Source: Anisakis pegreffii
Lineage: Eukaryota; Nematoda; Chromadorea; Rhabditida; Anisakidae
Length of the DNA: 64,000 bases
Reading direction: 5' to 3'
Assembly: GCA_035041965.1 (NCBI GenBank)
Contig: JAPYMA010000766.1
Location: forward strand, 62,001 to 126,000
The notes under the pieces: generated by a model
The model's input: only the letters and a program-made list of their open reading frames with translations
The model's database searches: none
Told to the model about the DNA's origin: nothing
Translations under genes and position numbers: made by a program
Shown here: piece by piece, positions 39,693-51,789 of the stretch
Numbering within the stretch: position 1 is the first letter of the stretch
Layout of the letters: every line of letters starts with the position of its first letter

Positions 39693-42600
39693 ATGATGGA
39701 AACGGATACAACTACGGCGGCAGTGAAATTCAACGACGCTACCCAAGGTAAAATTTCCATCTAGCCTGGGAAAACTGCCTGGGTTGGAACACGACACTGA
39801 CCTCAGCTGTTGGTCGAATTTGTCTTGTTTGCGAATTGTGCAGCATTTCGCCAATCGATATTGATTGATCAAATCTGAGTTGTATCGTCTTAGAATGATC
39901 CGCATCTATGAGATTGCAATTCCAGAGCCAGCCTGGAATTGCAATTTTTTTCTCTCCGCAAAAGTTATCATTATAGCTCGTTCTATAAGTCCGTGAGTAA
40001 CTTGACTGTAACCGAAGAAATTAGAAATCCTGATTCATGGGAATTGCTTCTCGAAACTTGACTCGATAGGAATATCATCAGTTCGGTTGGTTCTTTGAGG
40101 ATAACGTTTCATATGACTTGAAATTCTTCCGAATCCTTTCTACAATGCATTGTTTTTCAGTCCATTGATGTTGCTGTATTAGTGCTGGATTGTTTTTAAC
40201 ACGAATGACGATCAGTTACGGTCAGTATGATAGGATGAGCGTGTGTCTTTAACGTGAATCTTTCTATTTTTTGTGATGTTTCTCTGGTTGCGCATACAAT
40301 CAATCGTACACTCGAATGGCATCAACAAAAAACGAGCGTAACTGCAGTCGTCATTATGTGTGGCACCGAAGGATACATTTTTTTGTTTTCGTAGCGATCA
40401 TCTTCTCATCTTTTAGTGATGATGATGTGCATTGAAGAATTCGTTGTTTTTCTTCGTCAAGTAGGAATTTGTTCTTGCCATATGTGTGATGTGTGTAATT
40501 TTTTGGAACGGAGACGACTGCGGGCGTATTGAAATGAACGCAAAAAATGGATGAGAATCTCTATTAGTGGTCTGAAATCTCATCGAGATTTCGGAACAGT
40601 CAATGCATGTTTGTCACTTGACTACTACTCTACATTTATTGGTTTCGTGGTCACACCCTGTAAGAATTGTTCCAAAAATCTGTAGAAATCACGTGTCTTT
40701 GGAATTCTAATGGTTAAATCTTGTGTTATTCCTCAGTTTTTGGTGAATTGCCGCAGGTTGCATACGATTCGAGGCTCTTGCCTTAGCGTCTAACAGTATC
40801 GTATGAATTTGTGGGAATAATTTACTGATCGTGAGCATAATATCATGATAATTCATAGTAAAATGTATCTATCTCATGATTTGCTTGTTCAACTATGTAG
40901 AAGCGCGCTAACGGAAATTTATTATATTTTGAAAGTTTTTAGTTGTGAAACAATTTCTGAATTCTATCATTATCTGTTTTTTTATGTAGCGTCATTGTTA
41001 GTAGATGAACGCTTGACCATCGCAATTAATAGAATCTTCATCCAGCACTATTAGGTGTTCTGTTGGAATTTACATTGAATCGATTAATTCAAAGCAGTGA
41101 TTTCTTGAGCTTTGCATTTCAAACTGATGAAATTTTGTTTGTTCATTTTAATGAAATGAGATTTGTGAACGCATTTACTTTTGTTAGATACGCGATGTGA
41201 GGACGCTTGCTCGGCTGAAATAATGGAGGCTGCTCGTAGCACTTTGAACGCTCCCAAATGGTTCTACAAAGGCGAAGATCATCAAATTCATGGTCGGTTT
41301 TCCGTTTTTGAAAAATTTTTCTTTGTTGATAATTTTTTGTTGTTCCTCTCAAAATCAGGATTCTGATAGAATTCACCCATGATTTATTTAGGTGCTTTCT
41401 GGTGTTACCTTATTTCCATCTTTATTAATAAAACTGATTTCCACTTTGTGGCACATTTGTAATATCGTTGAACAGATAGATCCGATTTGTGTTGTTATTA
41501 GATGCAAGCTTATTGCACGATTATAAATTTAAACGTGCATAGTTCGAGATGAGTCACTGAATCGTTAAAAAAGTGACAACTGACAAATACACGAGCGGGA
41601 AAAAAGAGAATTCGCTCACTTTTTTATATGCAGGAAATAGGAAGACAGTGTTGTCGTCGTATTGTTCGAACTGAACCACTTATCATTTTCAGTCGCAGTG
41701 CATTGAAAATATCCACTAATCAGTAGTATGATCGATGAATGCTGAGAATTCTCTTCGTTTATTATCATAATGGAATGGACATTGATTGAACTGGGCATGC
41801 ATTGTGTTTGCCATTTGAGATAGTCGGATTCTGTTTCTGTTCGTTGTTTGTGTTGTGTTGATTGCATCGCGTATGTGTAGTTGTGAATTCGTTGCTTACA
41901 GGACCGTATTCATCGACCGAGATGCTGAGGTGGCATCGAGCTGGTTACTTTGCCGATTCAATGCCTTTACGTACGGCAAGTGAGGATCGCTTCCATAGCC
42001 TCGCCGAATGGACCCAATATGCGAATGGTCACGTAAGTTGATTAGATGCATTATTTTTCTGATTGCTCATAGCGTGTCGTTCAGGAGTATGGTTAAAGCT
42101 TGCAAAGCGAACGTGACATATTCTTTCCCTAAAAATTGTCAAGTGCATTCATTGATAAGATATGTTTGTTTATTATTATTGTGTTTCTGCAAGTGGTCGT
42201 GCCTTTGGTATATTATAGTTTTGAAAGTGAAAGTAAAGATTAGAAAAAGTATTAGAGGTGAAGTTAGAGCTGAGGTGAGGTGAGAGGTGAAATTAGAGCT
42301 GAATTCCTTGAAATCCTGATTTTTTTTTTCGTTTTCTACTGCTTCTTTGATGGTGAGTATTCTAGTGGTGAGCCAGTTTTATAGTTATGATTAATTATCA
42401 CGAACTATTCCTCATTTTTTTAATTTCTGAATTTTTTTTAAAATTTCGTTTAATTTTTATTTGATTAATTCGTTTCATTTTCAGAGTCCTTTCCTGTCTC
42501 TGGTGAACACCTTCGATCAGCTGATGAACCTCTCGATGGGTATGCATCTCTCGCAACTGATCCTCACGCCGGCGTTTGTCTCTCCGCCGCCGAACGCATT

Positions 42601-45156
42601 CGTTGTTGTACCTCCGTCGAGCACCACCCAGACGCTATCCCCGCCAGCGACGGCCGTCTCTCTCGCCCCTTTCTCGTCCGCTGTTCCGAATGCGGCAAAT
42701 TTCATCTCGCCAAGTGCTGCTGCGGCTGCGGCCTATCGTCATGCGACAGCGCAAAATCCTCATCATCCCTTAATGCTTCATTCTGGAGGTTGTGCCCAAC
42801 TAGCCACTGCCTATCAGAATGCTGCAAATCAACAGCTGCTGAACAACACGGCCACATTCTCGCAACCACCATCTGAGCCTGTCGATGAGATGCCTTCAAC
42901 AACCAGCAACACTCCAGACGACACGGATTGTGGCTGGATTGTGAGCAATTGTGTTAGGAGTACGGTCAGCTTTGCTCAGTTATCGTTGCTTTCGTATTAG
43001 GTTTTTAGTTTTTTGTGAAGCAGTTTGTGGGCAGAATCCGAAAGTACAATTTCTTTATTGTTTTTATACACTTTTTACTTAAATGAGTTGTTTCGTGAGG
43101 TTTTGGAATATACGAAAAGTGGCTAAAAAGTTGTTTTTGTTCGAGGCAAGAATTTGGTTGCGTTCTAATTTAGTCGTTATTCTCATTAGTGGATTTGTGA
43201 ACTGCTTGGTTATGATTTTTTGTTACTTTATTTCACTTGTTCAAGTGAACTTTGCATAGAATACTTGAAGTGAGTAATTTTTGTCGAGTTACCAAGCGGA
43301 TGTCTGTCCAAGCATCGGCGAAAAAGAAAAAATCAAAGTGTTGTTTACAATGTCGCTTTTTTTGGCAATCATTTCTATATAGTTGAAAGTGAGTTGAGTT
43401 CATATTTTGTGAGCATATACTGAGTTAACCGACGTGAGTATGAGTGAAAGTGTTTCGATGAGTTATGCGCATGCTTCAAGATTGCCTCCATGATGGTTTG
43501 ATGAGGAAACTTTCTTCAAGTGGCAAAGCTATTCCAGGGTCCGAATTTTTTGTTCACTAGGGAAGAGTTGGCAAACTTTCTGTGAAACATCGTCATTAAC
43601 AGTTCGTCATTCTGAGCATATCTTGTGAATGAGTTAGGAATTTCAAGGATATATCGAATGTCAGTGCCGCCAGATTTACTTAATGCTTTCAGAAATAGTC
43701 AGCAGGATGTCACTATCAGTAATTCGCTGATACAACTCACAAATGTTATCAGTTCATTTTGGCAGTCAGTGCGGATTGTAGTCGAAATTTATGTTTATGT
43801 ATGCAAATTGCAAATGATATATGCATGGAAGTACACAGTCAGGTAGACGTGGTGTGAAAATGTGAATTGTGGTCATAAATTATTTTGAAGGGAATGGTAT
43901 CGAAATGTGTAGGGACCGAGGAGGCACCATGGTGCGATAAGCGTGATCAGGGAAGCGATCCTGTGGCTGTTATTACGATGGGTCGGGATGTTGCCATTCA
44001 AACCTCCAACCGGAAGGTGAGCTCTTCGCTACTCATTATTATCACGACTAATGATGTCGTTATTTCCGTCACATCTTTTTCATTTGATCTTTTCGTGTTT
44101 TATGTATTTCACTGTTTCATTTGTTTATTATCAAGATTGAGCAAGTCATGTTCATCAAGTAATTCTGAAGATTGAGCAAAGTAAATCGTATTAAAACATT
44201 TTGAATTCAATGCCCGTCACGTCACCACTGTGCTTGTAGTCATGCGGAAAAATTCTTTTTTTGCTGATTTTGAGAATGTTATGAACCGCATATACCGGTT
44301 TTTTGATTGGAAAGGTCTCTCAAAATAATTTTATTCCTACATTCAGTTGATTGAAAATTTTCAAAGTCAGACCACAAAATTTTGATATTTTTCATCGAAT
44401 GACAACGTCGGTGTGACAAAATATCTGTTGCCTAGTCGACTATCTCATGTGATCTTCGTCGAACCATTGATAAACCACCATATATGGTTTCTTTTTTTCA
44501 TTTAAATAAATGAAAAGCGAAATTTCAGTGGATGAAAAATGTTAGTAATGAAAACCACTGCAGTGGTTTTCATTTTAAGAAGTACCGCATATTGGTAAAG
44601 TTGAATTGTTGTAGGGAATATCGGCAAGGATACCTCCTTTCTTGGACAGGTTTTATGCCTACTCAGGACAAGTGCTATCCCTTTACTGTAACTGTAGATT
44701 TTGTTTCATTATGTCATTATGAGCCCCTTCAAAATTTAGAATATTCAGATATGCGTGTCGGATGCAGCACGACTACTTAGCGAATTATTTAACGAAACCG
44801 TTGAAATAGAGGATGCCTGAAACGACTGATCCATCAATCGTTTGATCGTGGTGGATTCACTGGTTCTTTGATTCACTCAATCAATTTTCCTTGGCTTTTC
44901 TCGTGGAGGAATCATTTGAGATAGCAGCGTACGGGTGCTCAACAATGAACGCTGTTCATTCCTCTGGACGATTGATTGATTTGCAGTTTTTCATTATTAT
45001 TATTATATTACTCTCTTGGTTGTTATTGTTATCACTATCAACACATTGTCATCGTTATTTGGTCACTGACGCCATTAATAGACGATGGTGTTTTGTCCTC
45101 AGTGGAATCATCTCACGGCGATTCGTCAGATCGCTCATCTTCTCATGTCCTGTTGA
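39693..45156 (+). CDS. GYF-domain protein, GIGYF/PERQ type
   Basis: GYF domains bind proline-rich ligands; GIGYF proteins act with 4E-HP in translational repression and mRNA decay. The exons are 39693-39747, 41188-41292, 41902-42032, 42485-42940 and 43891-44016, all phase-consistent, and probably 45103-45156. The GYF domain spans exons 2-3: WFYKGEDHQIHGPYSSTEML, then WHRAGYFADSMPLRT and FHSLAEW. It matches the WxYxD...GP[FY]S...M..W...GYF pattern. Exon 4 adds SPFLSLVNTFDQLMNL and then a Pro/Ser/Ala-rich stretch with an alanine run; exon 5 ends VAIQTSNRK. At about 308 aa the protein is much shorter than vertebrate GIGYF1/2, so it may be a reduced paralogue or missing exons. The last exon can be read in two frames. 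Phase 0 gives WNHLTAIRQIAHLLMSC and a stop at 45156. The other frame ends LLKEKRKES at 45179. The start codon is tentative. Confidence 0.75.
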
Positions 45157-45197
45157 AGGAAAAAAGAAAAGAATCGTGATGAAGCTGAACCACGTTT

Positions 45198-45203
45198 AAT
45201 AAA
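45198..45203 (+). promoter_or_regulatory. Candidate polyadenylation signal AATAAA of the GYF gene
   Basis: A canonical hexamer a few tens of bases after either possible stop codon (45156 or 45179). It supports the placement of the final exon at 45103. Confidence 0.5.
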
Positions 45204-47644
45204 GTATGTGGGACTCACTCCTACTGATCAACTTGAAAATACTCAAGCGCCCGAAAGGACGTTTTTACTGCGTTTACATAGAAAAATGCACAGTTCAATC
45301 ATAGCAAAATCGCTGAATTTGTAGTGTTATTTACTGAAGTAGTCGAATTCACTTCCACTTTGACTAGTTTAATCGTGGTTCAGCCAGGCAGCTGAATAAT
45401 TTCCATCTCATCCGAATTAAGATGAATATCCAGAGTCAAGATGAATACACCGATTCATTTCGTTTCTTTGTCATTGTTACCGAATTTCATATTTTGTCAT
45501 CTTTAGTAATAATAATAATTGTAGAAACTGTTAAATTCTTTCATTTTTATTTAAGTTAGTTCATTAATAATAGTAATAACGATTATGAAAATAATAATCA
45601 TCATAACAACATTGCTTATTTGCTGTTTACATCTGCGATAAACGTGTATTATTCTTTGCTGTTTGGATATTCCTAATGGCCAAATTCTATTTGAAGAAAT
45701 GATTTTATTCTTTATCAACTACTATTATCTATAAATTTCTATTAATATGCTAAATTCTATCATATGCTATAAAATATTATACATATTTGAATATATGAAA
45801 GTATACATTTATATACATATAATTAAATTTATAGAGATGCATATACACACGCAAATAAATGAATGAATAGGATTTATTTCATCGACTTTGTTGAAAAACT
45901 ACATCTATTTTGTATGGCTTGTTTGCTTGTTACGCTCTATATGTGGTAGCTCTGCGGTGATTTTCTTTTTTTGTTTGTGAAACGATAGGCGATTAAGACT
46001 GTTCATTATTAGCCACAATGAGCACATCGTGCTTTGCAACTATCGCTGATTCGTTCGGTTGAGCAGAGAATCAACTTGTAAATTTTGTCGTGTGTCGATT
46101 GAATCGAGATTGTCATTTCGAAAATTCGGCCACTGAACTTCAATCGTTTATTACGGTTTTTGCATGCTTAGATTAAGCGCTTTTCTCTTCTTTTTTTTAT
46201 TCAACGAATAAATTGGACGATAACGCTTCACATATCTGTGCAATGCTCAATTTTCTAAGCGTGAAATACGAACGTCTACCCATTTCCTAAATTCGATCAC
46301 TCTGCTCAATTCTTGTTCAATTTCAATTTTCGCTTAATACTGAATATTCAAGAATTAGTGTGTATGTACGTGTGTGTTGTATTTTGTTAAAGTATTTTCC
46401 TTCTAATTTAAGCTTTACTGAAATATTGCAGTTAGCGCAACTTCGAAATTGGATGTTGCTTGCTTTGCTTCTTCGTCGAACGCGTTTCTTTATATTACTG
46501 GTTTTTTTTGTTCGCTTTCTAAATTGTATTGCTCATATTATGGTCATTCGTTCATTTGTTTGTTTCTCTTTCCTCCCATTTCAAATTTATATGCGGAAAG
46601 TTCGATAAAATCTCCTCGTTCAGACGAGTTGGGTTCAATTTTATTTGTAATTTGCGTTAGATAATTTTTAACTTTGCCTTTGCGTTCGTTCAAATGAGTT
46701 AATTCAAGGCATTCGAAAAAAGGAAATTCATTTACCAAAGACGAAATTGAATATTTTCAATGTTTTGTTGGGATTTTGAAGCTCTGAAGAGCCGGACAGC
46801 GGCGTTCTCTACTAATAGCATGTCTGGAAGCCTTTCCAAACTTGCGATCGAAAATTCCTATATTCTCGAATTTAGCTGATTTGAGATGGCCTGCGCACTG
46901 TGCACTACTGTATATTCGTTTAACAGTTTGTTGGTGCTTTTAGTACTTGTAAAATCGTGCTTTTACTCTTTGATATATTCAATATCTCTGCAAATATTCG
47001 TTGACTACGATTCACTCTGTCATTCTAGTGTTTTTTACTTCTTTTTTATTTCATCGCGAAAATATTCCTAAAGTTTCAAAGATTTGGTTCTTCTTGTTTC
47101 AATTGGCTGACTCATTTCAGTGTCGCTGTTGTTGTTGATACGAAAACGAAATGTCTTCTTCAGTGTTTTCATTCATAAATATTTATTTTAGTATGTATTA
47201 TTGATCTGTTCGTTCCCATTTTAGTGCATCTTTTTAATTGTCATTTTAATTTGTTTAGTGATACGATTTAACCTAAAAAAGATTTGTTTATTTAGTGCAT
47301 TGTTAACGAACAGAAGAAAGAAACAAACAAATACATGCAAATTTCTCTGTGAATTTGATGTCGTTGGGTGAACGAGAAGAAGAATTAACGGAATAGAAAA
47401 AAGTGGCGTAATTGAAGGGTGGTATTATGGGCGGATGGTGCGGAAACTTGATCACGTCTCATCCTAAATTGGCGAAATCGCATGATTCTTCTTGGGAAGA
47501 CTTTAATTGTCTCAGCCCGGAGATTCAAGAAAGATGTAAGCTGGTAGAACGGGACAAGCTGAACTTTTGTAGACTGAATTGTTCAAAGAAAAAAACAACG
47601 TTATCAGATTTCTCAGGAAGCAATGCCATGAACTCTGCAGCATC
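45204..47644. other. AT-rich gene-free interval before the satellite
   Basis: No exon chain or RNA gene is recognised. The sequence has simple AAT/ATA-rich patches near 45508-45610 and several hydrophobic ORFs of 60-80 codons that follow from T-richness. An 80-codon ORF at 47412-47651 ends at the edge of the satellite and has no motif. Confidence 0.6.
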
Positions 47645-48746
47645 CAAATAACATTAAATAACAATAACATGAAATAAACAATAAATAGCAATAAATAACA
47701 ATAAAAAGCAATAAATAACAATAAATAACATTAAATAGCAATAAATAATATTAAATAACATTAAATAAGCAATAAATAACATTAAGTAACAATAAATAAC
47801 ATTAAATAACAATAAATAACAACAAATAACAATAAATAACATTAAATCACATTAAATAACAATAAAAAACATTAAATAAACAATAAATAACAAAAAATAA
47901 CATTAAATAAGATTAAATAACATTAAACAACATTAAATAACAATAAATAACATTAAATAACAATAAATAACATTAAGTAAACAATAAATAACATTAAATA
48001 ACAATAAATAAAATTAAATAAACAATAAATAACAATAAATAGCAGTAAAAACATTAAATAACAATAAGTACCATTAAATAACAATGAATAAAAATAAATA
48101 ACAATAAATAACATTAGATAAACAATAAATAACAATAAATAGCACTAAATAACAATGAATAACTTTAAATAACATTTAATAACATGAAATAAACAATAAA
48201 TTGGAATAAATAACAATAATAACAGTAAATAACATTAAATAAACAATAAATAACAACAAATAACAATAAATAACAATAAACAACATTAAGTAACATTAAA
48301 TAACAATAAATAACTGTAAATAACAATATATAACTTTAAATAGCAATAAATAACATGAAATAAACGATAAATAACAATAAAAAGCAATAAATAACAATAA
48401 GTAACGTTAAATAACATTAAATAGCAATAAATAATATTAAATAACATTAAATAACATTAAGTAACAATAAATAACAACAAATAACAATAAATAACAATAA
48501 TAATCTTAAATAAGAATAAATAACGCTAAATAACATTACATAACATTAAATAACAGTAAATAACATTAAATAAACAATAAATAACATTAAATACATTGAA
48601 TAACATTAAATAGCAATAAATAATATTAAATAACAATAAATAACATTATATAACAATAAACAGCATTAAATAACATTAAATAACATTCAATAACATTAAA
48701 TAAGCATAAATAACATTAAATAACAATAAATAACATTAAAAAACAG
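47645..48746. repeat. 10-bp AT satellite, left arm, outer part
   Basis: Dense tandem repetition of AATAAATAAC and ATTAAATAAC, with occasional 11-base units (extra A) and scattered substitutions. On the opposite strand the units read GTTATTTATT and GTTATTTAAT. The array has no coding meaning; long hydrophobic frames rich in LLFIVIYCY come from the repeat itself. Confidence 0.97.
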
Positions 48747-48753
48747 GTCACTT

Positions 48754-48794
<41 letters not shown>

Positions 48795-49137
48795 CACTAT
48801 CATGATTGAAACAATAACTAAAATATCAAAAACACCAACAAATAAACTCACAATCACGTAATACTGGAATACTGGAATCGGCCAGGCTATCGAACGTTGT
48901 TGACGTTGCTGGCCACAATGCGTTTCCAATCAGTCCTCGACCTTGCTTTCCTTTGCCAGGTCTTACCAATCGCCTTGTCGATCTCGTCTCGCCACCTTTT
49001 TGGAGGTCTTCCGAGCGGTCGTTTTTGTTCTCGGGGGTACCATTCTAGAATTGCTCGGGTCCACCTGTTGTCATTCATTCGAGCTACGTGGCCTGCCCAT
49101 CGTAGCTTCTGTTTCCTGTACTTGTTTTTAGACGGCC
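48747..49137 (-). mobile_element. 5'-truncated non-LTR retrotransposon (LINE) 3' end
   Basis: Read on the minus strand, 49131-48887 encodes the C-terminal end of a LINE polyprotein: LRWAGHVARMNDNRWTRAIL, then GRPPKRWRDEI and RTDWKRIVASN, with a stop at about 48887. The RWxGHVxRM...GRPxxRWRD pattern is typical of the region after the reverse transcriptase in many LINEs. A short 3' UTR is followed by an ATA/TTA microsatellite tail at 48756-48794, a kind of 3' end seen in RTE-like and related LINEs. The copy is truncated at its 5' end inside the satellite and cannot be autonomous. The clade is not resolved. Confidence 0.85.
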
Positions 49138-49380
49138 AATAAATAACAATATATAACAATAGATAGCCTTAAGTAAACAAAAAATAACAATAATTAACAA
49201 TAAATGACAGTAAATAACATTAAATAAACAATAAATAACAATAAACAACAATAAATAACAATAAACAACAATAAATAACATTAGATAACATTAAATAGCA
49301 ATAAATAACATTAAATAACAATAAATAACATTAAATAACAATAAAAAACAATAAATAACAATAAATAGCGATAAATAATA
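49138..49380. repeat. 10-bp AT satellite, left arm, inner part
   Basis: The same units as 47645-48746, resuming immediately after the LINE. Bases 49139-49257 have a near-identical inverted copy at 49381-49500, including the rare variants AGCCTTAA and ATATATAAC. Bases 49258-49380 form the spacer of that inverted repeat. Confidence 0.95.
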
Positions 49381-50727
49381 TTTATTGTTGTTTATTGTTA
49401 TTTATTGTTTATTTAATGTTATTTACTGTTATTTATTGTTAATTATTGTTATTTTTTGTTTATTTAAGGCTATTTATTGTTATATATTGTTATTTATTGT
49501 TTTTTATTGTTATTTAATGTTATTTAATGTTATTTAATGTTATTGAATGTTATTAATTGTTATTTATTGCTATTTATTGTTACTCATTGTTTATTTAATG
49601 TTATTTACTGTTATTTATTGTTAATTATTGTTATTTAATGTTACTCATTGCTCATTTAATGTTATTTATTGTTATTTACTGTTATTTATTGTTATTTGTT
49701 GCTATTTATTGTTTTTTATTGTTATTTAATGTTATTTATTGTTATTTATTTAATGTTATTTAATGTTATTTATTGTTGTTTATTGTTAATTATTGTTATT
49801 TAATGTTATTTATTGTTTATTTAATGTTATTTACTGTTATTTATTGTTATTTATTGCTATTTATTGTTATTTATTGTTTTTTATTGTTATTTAATGTTAT
49901 TTAATGTTATTTATTGCTATTTATTGTTATTTAATGTTATTTACTGTTATTCATTGTTATCTATAGTTATTTATTGTTATTTAATGTTATTTATTGTTAT
50001 TTATTGCTATTTATTGTTATTTATTGTTTTTTATTGTTATTTAATGTTATTTATTGTTAATTATTGTTATTTATTGCTATTTATTGTCATTTGTTGTTTA
50101 TTTATTGTTGTTTAATGTTATTCAATGTTATTTATTGTTATTTAATGTTATTTATTGTTAATTGTTGTTATTCATTGTTATTTAGTGTTATTTATTGTTA
50201 TTTATTGTTATTTAATGTTACTTATTGTTATTTATTGTTATTTATTGTTTATTTAATGTTATTTAATGTTATCTAGTGTTATTTATTGTTATTTAATATT
50301 ATTTAATGTTATTTATTGTTATTTAATGTTTACTTAATGTTATTTATTGTTATTCAATGTTATTTATTGTTAATTGTTGTTATTTATTGTTATTTAGTGC
50401 TATTTATTGTTATTTATTGTTTTTTGATGTTATTTATTGTTATTTAATGTTATTTAATGTTATTTATTGTTTATTTAATGTTATTTAATGTTATCTATTG
50501 TTATTTATTGTTATTTAATGTTATTTAATGTTATTTATTGTTATTTAATGTTTACTTAATGTTATTTAATGTTATTTATTGTTATTTACTGCTGTTTATT
50601 GCTATTTATTGTTTTTTTCATGTTATTTATTGTTTATTTAATGTTATTTATTGTTTATTTAATGTTATTTATTGTCATTCAATGTTATTTAACCTTATTT
50701 ATTGTTATTTATTGTTTATTTAACGTT
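49381..50727. repeat. 10-bp AT satellite, right arm, inverted orientation
   Basis: At 49380/49381 the array flips to the opposite strand (GTTATTTATT/GTTATTTAAT on the plus strand) and stays so to the end. Blocks such as ATTTACTGTTATTTATTG followed by TTAATTATTG recur near 49421, 49606 and about 49830, suggesting a higher-order repeat of roughly 200 bp. The array contains no gene. Confidence 0.95.
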
Positions 50728-51789
50728 AGATTCATTGAGAACGTGTTAGGTTATGACGTTATGCATGAATCATCTCTTCCCTTCCTTTCGCGAAATTCGT
50801 CGCGACATGAGGTAAGAACTCAGAATTTGAAACATATAATTCTTAAAGTACTAACAAAAAGTTAATACGAAGTAATTCCAAAAACTAACCATTCGGTCAC
50901 CTTAACGACCAAAAGTTACGATTTATTAATCTGATAACGTGAAACTGGACATGCGACAAATTCGGTTATGGAAATAAATTTAAGTTCGCGCTCAATGGGG
51001 GCATGAAGCAAAACATACTTGACTGACCGATTTTGAGGTATGAGAAGGCACGTTTGAAGAACCGCAGCGCAAGTCGATTTAGTTGAACTTTGGTTAGTAT
51101 GTGGTGGATCGAAAGTAGTATAAGAACACAATTTATTGAATATTATCGAATTATTAATTACAATTACAAAACCAAGTAAGTGGCCGATCAGCGGCTCTTA
51201 TAGTAACCAGGCGACTGACAATAATTCCAATAATAGTGCGAGAATCCCAGGAAGTATCAATCAATGGTTACACTATTAATAGCACAGTTGGGAATACTTT
51301 CAGTTGAATTCGGGAATAACAATTAACAATTTAATTATCCCAGGAAGACGCCAATCAGTGGCCTGTTTCACAACTCCAATACAATTCGTACAATTTTCAA
51401 CAATATAACTTTCAACGATAGTTACGACCTCTCCAACGGTCTGCACGAGTAGATATGAACCTGGTTGCTGGGTTTTCCTCTCTTCCCTTTTTAAGCCGAT
51501 CCTTTGTTCGTGCTTTCCCATGTTCCTGCAAGATGGTATTCGTGGATAAGGTCATCTGCTGATGCTTTTAGCTTTCAGATAATGCCTTTGTTTTGACTGT
51601 AGGCATGCATTTTAGCTGGGTATGTATCTTTTCATGCAACTAAGAGAATGTAACAAAGATGTTGCCTTTCTCACGCATTTATCTTTTGATCTGATCCTTT
51701 CATTGTATATTTTGGGAATTCGAAAAGTGCAATGTTTACAATTTCAACCACCAGTCTAGTTCGATGCTTCGCTTTCAGAGGTAACAAAG
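50728..51789. other. Unassigned sequence between satellite and hAT relic
   Basis: No exon chain is recognised. Two minus-strand ORFs of about 70 codons (51131-50916 and 51521-51300) have no domain motif. Short motifs recur in the same region (GGCCGATCAGCGGC near 51181 and GCCAATCAGTGGC near 51350), which hints at an old repeat, but I cannot assign it. Confidence 0.5.

Noticed and set aside
47654..50865. Many hydrophobic ORFs with LLFIVIYCY-type repeats that could look like membrane proteins
   Set aside because: They are translations of the 10-bp satellite in its T-rich orientation and appear in several frames; there is no codon structure or unique sequence.
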